Origin: Sphagnum compactum
Lineage: Eukaryota; Bryophyta; Sphagnopsida; Sphagnales
Direction: 5' to 3'
Length of the DNA: 64,000 nucleotides
Assembly: GCA_965153455.1 (NCBI GenBank)
Contig: OZ234499.1
Coordinates: forward strand, 2,715,731 to 2,779,730
Positions 8,458-19,172 of this stretch are shown one piece after another. A program made the translations under genes and the position numbers. The stretch's first letter is position 1; the number at the start of each line of letters is the position of its first letter. The notes beneath the pieces are model-generated. The model saw only the letters and a program-made list of their open reading frames with translations. It had not been told where the DNA came from and searched no databases.

Positions 8458-11160
8458 TGGTTCAACGCAAAGCTCCCCTAAAAGAGACGTATTTTAGCTT
8501 TGTTTTCTTTTTTTTCCTTCCCTTTTTTCATTTCCCTTTAATTTGGTCCCCCCATAAAGCAATTCTTTATAATAATCAATTTGAAGGCAAATGGTGTGTA
8601 GTATATGCAATTAAGTAATACGTGTAGAAAAAAAACTTTTTTTTTTCAGAATTTTTTTTAATAACGTCTGATTTTTAAAAGCTTTTTTTTAAAAAATCCC
8701 TAAAAATTTTCATTAAGAGTGAATTATGAACATTCATGGACGCACTTCATCCCTACACTATTTCTTAAGTTACATGGAAACTAATTTTCAGGATACTAAT
8801 AATTTTGTAAATAAAGGACATTCTCAAATGCACTAGGCTCTTCATCCACAAACTATTTCTTAACTTACATGAAAACTAATCTTATGATGCATTCGCAGGT
8901 GATGTTAAGTTAGTGTTAAAATGAAAATCTAGGTGACATCTTAGGTGACACTCAATGTTAAATGGGCAATAGCTTAATGTTAATTGAATGTTAGCTTAAC
9001 ATAAAATTTTCATGATAAACAAATTTAAGATTTCAACGACTAGTATGATGTTAGCGCACTTAATCCTAAAGTCCCTAACACCAAGTGTGAACGCACCTTT
9101 AGGGATATTTATAATTTTGTTTACATTTTAAAACCTCATATGGTTTGTTTCATGAATGTATAATGGAATCAATCCGTGTTGTTTTGAAAGTACTTGCAAT
9201 TTTGATGTGAGTGTGCCAAACTTTATCACTGTACCTACAACTCATGTTTAGCAAATCTTGTGAAAATTATTTATTTTTTGAAAAAAAAGAAGAGCTTTGG
9301 CAACTCCAATCTGAATATTTTAAAATTTCAACAAATCTCTAAAAGACCATTCACAGAGAGCGTTAAGTTGATGGTAACTTAGTGTTAAGAAGTGCATTTC
9401 AAGATTACAATTTACATATGAAATGTTTGGTAACACAATTTCTTACATGGCATCCTACGTGACATGTAAACTTATTTTAGTTTTAAAGAAAATGCTTGTA
9501 AACATTAAATCTTTAGAAAATTGCAGATTTACAAAGAAATGTAATGTTATGTATTTGGCCCAAAACTAGGCAAATAACTCAATGCCCACAAACTATTCAT
9601 CATCACTCGTCAATCTTTTGCCTGTCATTTCCAAGTCCTTGTTTGTTCACTTTTGCCCTTCGCAGTGCTCACGCTCAAAGACAACATCTTTTCACAACAC
9701 TTCAGCAACACTCCAAAACAACAACGTTCCACATTGTTCACGAACAACAACAACATCATGAAACAACAACGCTCATGGACGAAATCCATGCTCAACAACA
9801 TTAACAATATCACCACAATAGCATGAGTTGACAATATGGACATGTAACATTATCTATATGTCAATGACATCATTTTCACATGTGACATTAAATACAAAGT
9901 TATTGCAATTTCAAAAGTAAACAAGGTGGAAGGAAACATTGTGGGTTATTCCATGGCAACAAAATAGGAGAAGGCATTTCACAATATGGAAATACAATTT
10001 TAAAGTTTAAATGACCATATTTGATTATTGATCCTTCGCATAGAATAAAAGGACCTTTGCTATAAGTAATTAAATGATATTATAGATACATAATTAAAAT
10101 TTATTTCAATAGGAATTAACATCTTTTAAAATGCTCTTGTAATGCATTTCCAACTTGGAATGTTAATGGATGCAGATGAGTACAAATGGGCCAAAATTCT
10201 TGTCAAAACGTCAAATGTTTTGCAATTCTTGCTACATATCCCTATGTGTTGCCACTTTAATTGCATGTTAATCATGGAAAATTGTTCTTATTGAATAATA
10301 TGAATGTTGAAAAATCTAAAATGAGTCCCAAAATCTTTCAATAGTAAGGTTTGGTTTGAACAAATGATGTTTAACAACTTCATTCAATATCATTATTTTC
10401 ATAAAGGGCCCTTTAGTTTTCATAATTAAATTCTTTTGATTTTCAATTTTGTAGTAATAAGGTATTATTAGATACATCTAAAACACAATAAAATTTCATA
10501 TTTTTTGTGTTTATCAAAATTTAAGGTTTGTTTAAAGTTCATCAATTTTTAATAAAATGTAAATGTGATGCAATGTATATGTTGTTTAAAAAAAAGTTGT
10601 AACTTATAATATAAGAAACTAAAATTAAAAATGTTAACATGTTTTAGTATGATTTGAAATTGTGACAATTTTTCAAAATGAAACACTAAATTTAACAAAA
10701 TCTATATATTTTCAAAAATTCAAATTTATTCAAAATTGATTTTTTAAAATGACTTATTAAGGCAACTATAAATATAATAAATAAGAAGTTTCAAAATATT
10801 TCATTTGAAAATTCCTTTTTGTGAAAATTTGTTTTTGGCAAAAGGACCCCAGAAAAAACAATAGTCCTAAATGCAAGGTAAACAAATTGGTTCGTTAAAT
10901 GTTGTTTGGACCCTTATGTACATAATTTCAAATCAATTTCATGTGTTGTTTATGAATATCGATTAAATGTTACTCTACATTATGTAATACAATTTGGACA
11001 ATTATAATGTTTGTGAAAGCTTTATTCACTATTACAAATGGTTTTTTAAAAGGTTCAAATTGATTAATTTACCATTTTGACTAATGGACATGTATATTGA
11101 CACATGTATGTATTGATTGATCAACTTGATTATAACAATTTATTTGATTAAATACACATA
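8458..11160. other. AT-rich DNA without recognised genes
   Basis: Low-complexity AT-rich sequence with poly-A and poly-T tracts. A CAA-rich stretch at about 9665-9805 (acaacaacaacatcatg and similar) gives chance ORFs on both strands. No conserved protein, RNA gene or transposon end was seen. Confidence 0.5.
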
Positions 11161-11340
11161 GTCGAATTGTATAACTTTAGTCAAAATGGCTAATGATCTT
11201 TAATCAAAATGACCAATGGTTTTTAGTCAAGTTGAACATTTAGTCAAAATGGCCAATGATCTTGAATAAAAATGATTAATGACTTTTAATTTTGAGTTAA
11301 ACATTTAGTTAAGATGGTCAATGATCTTTAATCAAATGTG
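11161..11340 (+). repeat. Degenerate tandem repeat, ~60 bp
   Basis: The phrase tcaaaatggccaatgatctt, followed by taatcaaaatgacc and tagtcaagttgaaca, recurs about three times with drift (near 11180, 11239 and 11305). Confidence 0.6.
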
Positions 11341-11960
11341 ACATCGTTTACTACCCTATGTATCTATGGGTGAAAACATGGTAAAATAAACAATTTTTGA
11401 TCCTTGTCACCAAAAAAACAAGTAGTCACAAACAAATTTTAATGTATTAAAAGTAAAAATGTTTTTTAATTTAATGATCAACATGAAGATAATCTTTAAT
11501 TTTATCACAATGATGTTGATTAATCACATATCTAATATGTATTCAAATACATTTTAAAAAAATAATTGTATTTTTTTACTTTTTTTGGTTGTCCAAACTT
11601 ATACAAGTAAATGAAAGTAGATGAATTATTGAATATTTTCCATTTTCAACATGATGTAGCTCTAAAAATGTACTTGTAAGTTCTCAATGTTTAAATATTA
11701 TAATAGAATACATCAGATTTTTAATGAAAAATAGGTTTAAATTCAATTTGACTAGTCATTTTCAAACATACTTGTTATCTACTTTTATTGTGCCACAGTT
11801 TATCAAGTTTTGTAATCATTTCATTATGAATTTAAAGAAAAGAGCCATGCTTTTATTTTGTTATTTTATTTTATTTTCAGCTTACTTTCTTTTACTTGTG
11901 TCAAAATTATACCATTTTTTGATTGCCTTGAAAAAAATTACTTTTAAAATATATTTTACC

Positions 11961-12115
11961 ATGCTTTCACCCCTACCTCCTACCTATTCACCCACCTATT
12001 TACTTAGTTAATTACTTACCTATCTATTACCCACCCCACCCACCCACCTATTATTTACCTACCCACCTACTTACATATTATTTACCTACCTATCCACCCA
12101 TTTACCTACTTAATT
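11961..12115 (+). repeat. (TACC)n-type tetranucleotide tract
   Basis: Imperfect tacctacc / cacccacc / tatttacc units follow one another for about 150 bp. Confidence 0.8.
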
Positions 12116-14070
12116 TTAGCTACTAGGTGTAACCATTAGGTTTAGCCATTAGATTAAGCCATTAGGTTTACTCAAATTTTAGCCAAATTTTAGCCATCAA
12201 GTTTAATTTAAATTTAACCACTAAGTTTAACCATTAAATTTGGCATTAGGTTTAGCTTAAATTGAACCATTAAATTTGGTCAATAGGTATAACCTAAGTT
12301 TAACCACTAGGTATAGCCATTAAGTATAGCTTAGATTTACCCACTATCTTTAATAATTGGAGTCACCCATTAGGTTTAGCTTAAGTTTAATCATTATGTT
12401 TAGCCATTAACTTTAGCCTAAATTTAACTAAATTTTAATCATCGGTTTTAGCCATTAGATTTAACCACTATATTTAACAACTAAATTTAATCATTATGTT
12501 TAGCCAAGGTTTAATCATTATGTTTAACCATTAAATTTAAACATTAGATTTAGACACTATGTTTAGCTAAAGTTTAGTCATTATGTTAAACCATTGTGTT
12601 TAACCACTAGATTTAACTATTAGGTTTAGCCCAGTTTTAACCATGAAATATGTTTAGCCATTAACTTTATCAATTAAATTTAACTATTATATTTAGTCAT
12701 GAAATTTAACCATTAGGTTTATCAACCAACTTTAATCACTATGTTTAGCCACTAAATTTAGTCAAAATTTAACCATGAAATACGTTTAGCCATTAAAAAT
12801 TTACTAACTAAGTTTAAACACTATGTTTAACCATGGAATTTAGTTATTAGGTTTATTAACTAAGTTTAAGCATTATGTTCAACCATTAAATTTAATCATT
12901 ATCTTTAGCCATTATTTTAAATTACTAAATTTAGCCATTAGGTTTAGCCATTATGTTCAACTATTGTTTTAAGTTGTTAAGTTTAGTCATTAGGTTTAAC
13001 ATTATGTTTAGAGATTATGTTTAACTATTGCTTTAAGTTGTTAAGTTTAGCCATTAGGTTTAACCATTATGTTTAACCATTATTTGAAATCACGAACTTT
13101 AGCCACTAGGTTTAGTCATTATGTTTAACCATTATTTTAAATCACGAAGTTTAGCCACTAGGTTTAGTCATTATGGTTAATCATTATTTGAAATCACGAA
13201 GTTTAGCCACTAGGTTTAGTCATTATGTTTAACCATTATTTTAAATCACGAAGTTTAGCCATTATGTTTAGCCATTATTTTAAATCACAAAGTTTAGCCA
13301 CTAGGTTTAACCATTATGTTTAACCATTATTTTAAATCATGAAGTTTAGCCACTAAGTTTAGCCATTATGTTTAACCATTGTTTTAAATCACGAAGTTTA
13401 GCCACTAGGTTTAGTCATTATGTTTAACCATTATTTTAAATCACTAAATTTAGGCGTTATGTTTAACCATTATTTTAAATCACGAAGTTTAGCCATTAGG
13501 TTTAGCCATTATGTTTAACCATTATTTTAAATCATTAAATTTAATCATTATGTTTAGCCATTAATTTAAGTCACGAAATTTAGCCACTAGGTTTAACTAT
13601 TACTCTAAGTCATTAAATTCAACCATTAGGTTTAGCCATTACTTTAAATCACTAAGTTTAGTCATTAGGTTTAGCCATTACTTTATGTTGTTAAATTTAG
13701 CCATTAGGATTAGCCATTACTTTAAGTCATTAAGTTTTACCATTAGGTTTAGCCATTACTTTATGTCATTCAATTTAACCATTAGGATTAACCATTACTT
13801 TAAGTCATTAAGTTTAGTTATTAGGTTTAGCCATTAGGTTTAACATTATTTTAAATCATTAAGTTTAGTTGCTAGGTTTAGCCATTACTTTAAGTCATTA
13901 AGTTGAGTAATTAAGTTTAACCATTATTTTAAGTCATTAAGTTAATTCATTAGGTTTAGCCATTATTTTAAGTCATTAAATTAAGTCATTAAGTTTAGTC
14001 ACTTGATTTAGCCATTATGTTTAGCCTAATTTAGGCATTAGTTGTCACCTAGGTTTATGCATTATGTTTA
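12116..14070 (+). repeat. ~2-kb satellite with 13-bp unit and 52-bp higher-order repeat
   Basis: The whole stretch is made of 13-base units of the type gtttagccattag / gtttaaccattat / tttaaatcacgaa. From about 13089 to 13500 the tetramer (tttaaatcacgaa, gtttagccactag, gtttagtcattat, gtttaaccattat) is regular: the atcacgaa word is at 13089, 13141, 13193 and 13245 (steps of 52), then 13284 (step 39 = 3 x 13) and 13336. Outside this core the units have drifted but keep the same phrase. No ORF of note. Confidence 0.9.
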
Positions 14071-14560
14071 ATGATGTGAAATAAACACGTGAAATAAAAA
14101 ACTTGTTAAAAGTTGAACATCTTTGATGGTGCATTCAATTGATCAACATTTGGTTTATCACACTATAAGAAATCACGATTTTTCAAAAGGTTTTACTTGT
14201 TTAAAGTGTTCACATTGACCAAAATGTGTTCACTTTAACTAAAGACATGAGGTACGAAAAACACATCATTATTTTAGTTGGTTCTTTTGACTGAAGAGGC
14301 ATTTTGACCAAATGTTAAGTCATGCATCTAGTGAAGAAAGACAAATTTTGAAAATGGTTTATCAAGATGCCCACGGCCTAATCAAATTGACCATACTAAA
14401 TGGCTATGCTTGATCAACCTATTTGCTATGCTTACTAGGCTATTTACGTTCACTACTACAAAAGTGGGGTGTAGTTCACTAGTTTAAATCACTATGAGAC
14501 TTTTAAAATGAAATAAATTCATTACAGTTTAGTGATTTCACCCTAGTTAAAATTATTTCA
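14071..14560. other. No gene recognised
   Basis: AT-rich spacer between the two satellites. It holds a run of tcaacctatttgctatgctt-like words near 14400 but no repeat array and no coding signal. Confidence 0.4.
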
Positions 14561-15110
14561 CTATAATATCACAATGTAAACATCGTGTTTCATTATTAGT
14601 TGACATAATTCATTATTATAATTTACTGTGGTAAATAATTTTATTTCTATGTTGTTTTAAATATTTTATATATGTTACTTTATGATATATCTTATATTAT
14701 TTTAGGCTATCTTAGTTTTTTAAATTCATACCCTACGTTATTATAAGTTATTATAAGCTTTTAAGTTATTTTAAGTTAAATTATTCAAGTAACCTTAAAT
14801 TATACCTTAAGTTATTTTATTTGAAATTAATATATGTTATTTCAAGTTATACTTTAGGTTATTCAAGGTCATTTTACTTTATGTTATTATAAGTTGTTTT
14901 ATCCTAAGTATAATAACTTAAAATAAAATATAATGACTAAGGTAAAATAGCTTAATATAGCCAATAATAGCCTATGAAAAATAATGTAAAATAACTACCA
15001 ATAGCTTATGATAATATAGTGTAGAATATCTAAAATAACTGATAATAGAATAGTCACCAAACGTCATAGTATAACATAGAATAACGAACAATAATTTATA
15101 ATACAACAAC
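14561..15110. repeat. TTATTTTAAGTTAT-rich degenerate repeat
   Basis: From about 14640 the words ttattttaagttat and ttatataagttatt recur on the plus strand to 14900. Then the complementary type (aataacttaaaataaaat, atagcctat) takes over, making a loose inverted arrangement centred near 14900. Confidence 0.5.
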
Positions 15111-16510
15111 CATTAATAGCCACTAATAACCATTAATAACCACCAATAGCCATTAATAAAATAACCACTAACATCCACCAATAGAATATCCAGCAATAAT
15201 CACCAATAACCGTTAATAAAATAACCATTAATAGAATAACCATCAATAGCCATTGAGAGAATAACCACTAGTAACCACCAATAAAATAATTATTAATAGA
15301 ATAGTCATTAATAGTCACCAGTAAAATAACTAAAAATAGCCACTAATAGCCATTAATAAAATAATCATTAATAGCCACCAATAAAATAACTATTAACAGC
15401 CACCAATAGCCATTAATAAAATAACCACTAACATCCACCAATAGAATATCCACCAATAATCACCAATGACCGTTAATAAAATAACCATCAATAACAATTG
15501 ACAGAATAACCATTAATAACCACCAATAAAATAATTATTAATAGAATAGTCATTAATAGCCACCAGCAAAATAACTAAAAATAGCCTCCAATAGCCATTA
15601 ATAAAATAACCACTAATAGCCACCAATAAAATAACCAAAAATAGCAAAAAATAACCATTAATAGAATTATGATTAATAACCACCAATAAAATAGTCATTA
15701 ATAGTCACTAATAGCCATTAATAGAATAATCATTAATAACAACCAATAAAATAGTCATTAATAGCCACTAATAGTCATTAATAGAATAATCATTAATAAC
15801 CACCAATAAAATAGTCATTAATAGCCACTAATAGTCATTAATAGAATAATTATTAATAACCACCAATAAAATAGTCATTAATAGCCATTAATAGAATAGT
15901 CATTAATAGTCACCAATAAAATAACCACTAATAACCACTAATAGCCATTAATAGAATAATCATTAATAGCCACCAATAGTCTCAATAAAAGAACAATGAA
16001 TAGCCACTAATAGCCATATATTAGAATTGCTTATAATTGCCAAAAATAATCTAGGGCGAAATAATCTACAATTGAAAAAATTAACTTAAGGTGGAATAAC
16101 CTATAATTGCCAATAATAACATAAGGTGAAATAACCTTCAACAACCAAAAGTAACCAATAATAACTTCACATAGTCTAAAATATCCTAAGATGAAATAAC
16201 CTAGAATATCCAAAAGTAAGTTATAATAGTTGCAAGTAGCCTAAAGTGAAATAACTTATAATAGCCAAAAATAACTAACAATAACCAAAAATAGCCAAAG
16301 GTGAAATAGGCTAAAATAGCCAAAAGTAACATAAAATAGCTAAAAATAACTTACAATAATCGAAAGTAGCCTAGGGTGAAATAGTAAAAAATAACCAAAA
16401 GTAATTGAGAATAGCCATAAATAGCCATAAATGACGTAGGGTGGAATAATTTAGATTAATGATAAGTAACCTTGTAATAACTAAAAGTAACTTAACATAG
16501 GTAGTATTAT
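15111..16510 (+). repeat. ~1.4-kb satellite, ~10-bp unit, 60- and 260-bp higher-order repeats
   Basis: The array is built from ten-base phrases such as attaatagcc, caccaataaa and atagaataat. The 60-bp block at 15721 is repeated almost exactly at 15781 and again with drift at 15841. A larger unit is also visible: the rare word acatccacca occurs at 15171 and 15431, and the flanking text (atagaatatccaccaataat, then accgttaataaaataacc) is repeated in the same order, giving a 260-bp period over two copies. From 16080 the phrase changes to aataacctataattgcc and gtgaaataacc and decays. Confidence 0.9.
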
Positions 16511-17246
16511 TATATTAGCAAAAATCTTATCCATTTATTAAACATTTTCAAAAGAATGTTCATTGAAATGTTATTGAATAGTGATATTCAAAAAAACGTT
16601 TGTTCAATTGATTTCACACTTTCAAAAGGAAATAAATGTAATTATGTACATTATTGAATTTAAAAAAAAAGTAAACTCGAATCATTTCATTTGGATAAAA
16701 TATCAATAAGACATGAATTTTCAAAGTTTATGTTTTTGTAATGTTTAAAATTAGAATGCAATGTAATATATTATCACAACAAGTGGGGTGGTTTGATGGT
16801 AGGATTGTTTGCCTTCATTTTAAAGGTCAAAAGATCAAACTTCACAAGTGGTATATGTGTGGTCAACAATGATAAGTTGACCAAATATTTTCCTATCTAG
16901 TTCCCTAAAATAAATGCCTAGGTTGATTATGTGGCCTACATGCCTAGGCTAAGTTAAAAACCTAATTTAAGTAGTGACATGTGTCAATAATTCATAGGTT
17001 GAAAATCTTGAAATTATTAATAATATAATATTAAATAGTTTGAATTTAATTGATTTTCATGTTGATTAGTTAATTAACTAGCGAGTGAATGGTTGGTTCA
17101 CTGTTTGTAGTAACTGGTCCCCGTTCATTAAGGGGTTACCTAGTTTCACTATGGTAAAAATGTACAATTCACTCAAAATGTAATGAAATCCAAAATGAAC
17201 TAGGACACATTTTGGTGTAATGTTTGGAGGGACACTAATTTTAAAA
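16511..17246. other. No gene recognised
   Basis: AT-rich. A weak tRNA-like pair (gtggtttgatggtaggat near 16788 and agatcaaacttc near 16831) is seen but is too far from the A/B box consensus to call. Confidence 0.4.
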
Positions 17247-17630
17247 GTAAAAAATACGTGAATAAAAATATAAGGTGCAACATATTGGTTGTTGGGAAAA
17301 AATGATAAGTTAATTAATAAAAAAATAAGGTACATTTTATTCAAATAACCAATTTAGTTATAATATAGGGTATGTAATAATTTGAAATAATGGGTTATAA
17401 TTAGTATGATGTGGCTTTAATATGTATACATTAGAAAATTAGATAAATAATAAGGTTCAAAAGGGGCATTAGTAAAAAAATAAAATGCAATATATTGTTT
17501 GTTGGGTAAAAATAGGATACATTTTATTCAAATAATCAATTTAATTATAATATCAAGTATGTAATAATTTAAAATAATGGATTATAATTAATATAAGGTG
17601 GCGTCAATATGTGTATATTTAAAAAAAGAT
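17247..17630 (+). repeat. ~186-bp direct repeat, two copies
   Basis: Copy 1 runs from about 17260 to 17445 and copy 2 from about 17470 to 17630. Shared text includes acattttattcaaata, atgtaataattt and ataatgg.ttataatta in the same order, with about 85% identity by eye. Confidence 0.75.
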
Positions 17631-17739
17631 AATAATAGGGTGATAAAAAATAGGTTGGACAATTATTTAATACCCCTCCTAAAAATGATCATTTGATGCA
17701 CGTAAATCCCAAACTTTACACTAAATGTCCCCCCTAAGA

Positions 17740-17910
17740 CCTAGCTACCTACTTATTTAACATTTATCTATTTATTTACCTACCAACTATTTACTTATTT
17801 ACATATTTACCTATCATCTACCTATCTATGTCCTATTTACCTACCTACCTACCTACCTACTTACTTACCATTTATCTATTTATGTCTTGCTTACCTACCT
17901 ATCTCCCTAC
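17740..17910 (+). repeat. TACC/TATT tetranucleotide tract
   Basis: Imperfect tacctacctacc and atttacctatc units, similar to those at 11961-12115. Confidence 0.75.
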
Positions 17911-18006
17911 TACTATTGAAGTTTCAAAGTTAAAATGATTTGAAAAAGCTTTCGATATAAAATTTGAAATAAATTTTTTTCTATATTGTTCTAATAATAT
18001 GTGGGT

Positions 18007-18066
18007 CTAAAAATTTTGGGATGTGGCGTTCCTTGGGGTATCACCCAAGGATGGGTTTGTCCATAA
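18007..18066 (+). repeat. Dispersed repeat fragment (second copy at 59620)
   Basis: The phrase aaaattt.g.g.tgtg.c.ttcct, then g.ta.cacccaa.ggatgggttt, is shared with 59620-59676 in the same orientation. A dispersed, unclassified repeat. Confidence 0.5.
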
Positions 18067-19012
18067 AAGTGCCATAAACTTTTGAAATAACATGTTCCAA
18101 AGCTTTGAGAGTAATTTGTATACAATGATTATATAAGTAATAAGTTCTTAAATGAGTGGGGACCATAGGTGTACTTAAATTGAAAAGTTCACCATTCATT
18201 ATATATTGATGGTTTTGGTGTAATTCTTTCAAAGTTGAAAAATTAATTCATAAGTCTTTAATAAATTAAGTCTTTTTTATTTTTTTCATGTTTCATTTGG
18301 GCAATTATGTAATATAATATGTGTCAAACCCAAAAAAATGAGCATGTGAATATCCGAAAAGTCCATTGTAATGTACTTTTATCTATGAAGCTTTGGCTAA
18401 ATTTTCTGACTGGTGGCCTCACGAGGGGCAAAAATTGGCCAAACCCTGCCCACTTCCTAGTACATATTATGAGTTGCAATGCACATGACAAGGGACATTC
18501 AGGCCCAAATAACCATCACGTAGCACAATCTTGTGAATGTAGAAGAAGAAAAACTTGAACAGCTGAAATTGCCATAAAAAGCATATTGGATTTACAGGAG
18601 ATTCCACTTGGTATTATTCCACTTGGTAATATTATGCTTTATATGCAATTTCTAAGCTGAACTAGCTAGGCTTTCAGGTAGACCTTTGTGTTCATTGTTG
18701 GTACATGATGTCCAAATTTCTGGTAACCTATGGAGCAGTTCATCTTCTACCCAATATCTTACATCATCCAGGCCCTAGAAGAATTAGGAACATATTAATT
18801 TTAAACCCAAAAGCTCAGAAGAGCAGGCATCTGAAGCTCTGAAAGCAGCAGAGAAGACCCATATGTTACAAAAAATCATTTGAGGAGCTCACGCACACAT
18901 GAACAAAATTCATCTGGATGAGTAATCAATTAGAGCTCCTCAAAAAGTTGACTGAGGAAATTGACCAGTTGCACATCAATCAATCAAATTAATGGGTTAG
19001 GAGAACATTACT
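18067..19012. other. No gene recognised; 3' flank of the MYB gene
   Basis: AT-rich. ORFs at 18041-18232 (-) and 18319-18558 (+) have no recognisable motif. The 3' UTR of the MYB gene must extend into this side, but no clear AATAAA on the minus strand was identified. Confidence 0.4.
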
Positions 19013-19110
19013 TCAGCTACTCTAGCAGCTAAAGGGTGAGGCTGTATGGCCAGCATGTGCTTGGGAGTTCAAATCCCAACTCGAACCCTTCTCCTATTAG
19101 TGGGGTTAGT
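19013..19110 (+). repeat. tRNA-like SINE head (A box and B box)
   Basis: A box-like tagcagctaaagg at 19023-19035 and B box-like agttcaaatcc at 19066-19076 are spaced as in tRNA genes and tRNA-derived SINEs. The text reads like a tRNA 5' half followed by gagttcaaatcccaactc, whose ends can pair. There is no complete cloverleaf, so a SINE or tRNA relic is more likely than a gene. Confidence 0.45.
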
Positions 19111-19172
19111 AAGTACCTGGGTTTGATTTACAATAATTAAATCAACTGTGGATCATCAGCCTGGCATCAAAT

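Noticed and set aside
12116-16510. Possible CRISPR-like array because of regular short repeats
   Set aside because: There are no unique spacers; the units are degenerate satellite monomers in plant DNA.
19013-19110. Functional tRNA gene
   Set aside because: A and B boxes are seen but acceptor and anticodon stems do not form a full cloverleaf; a SINE-like relic is more likely.
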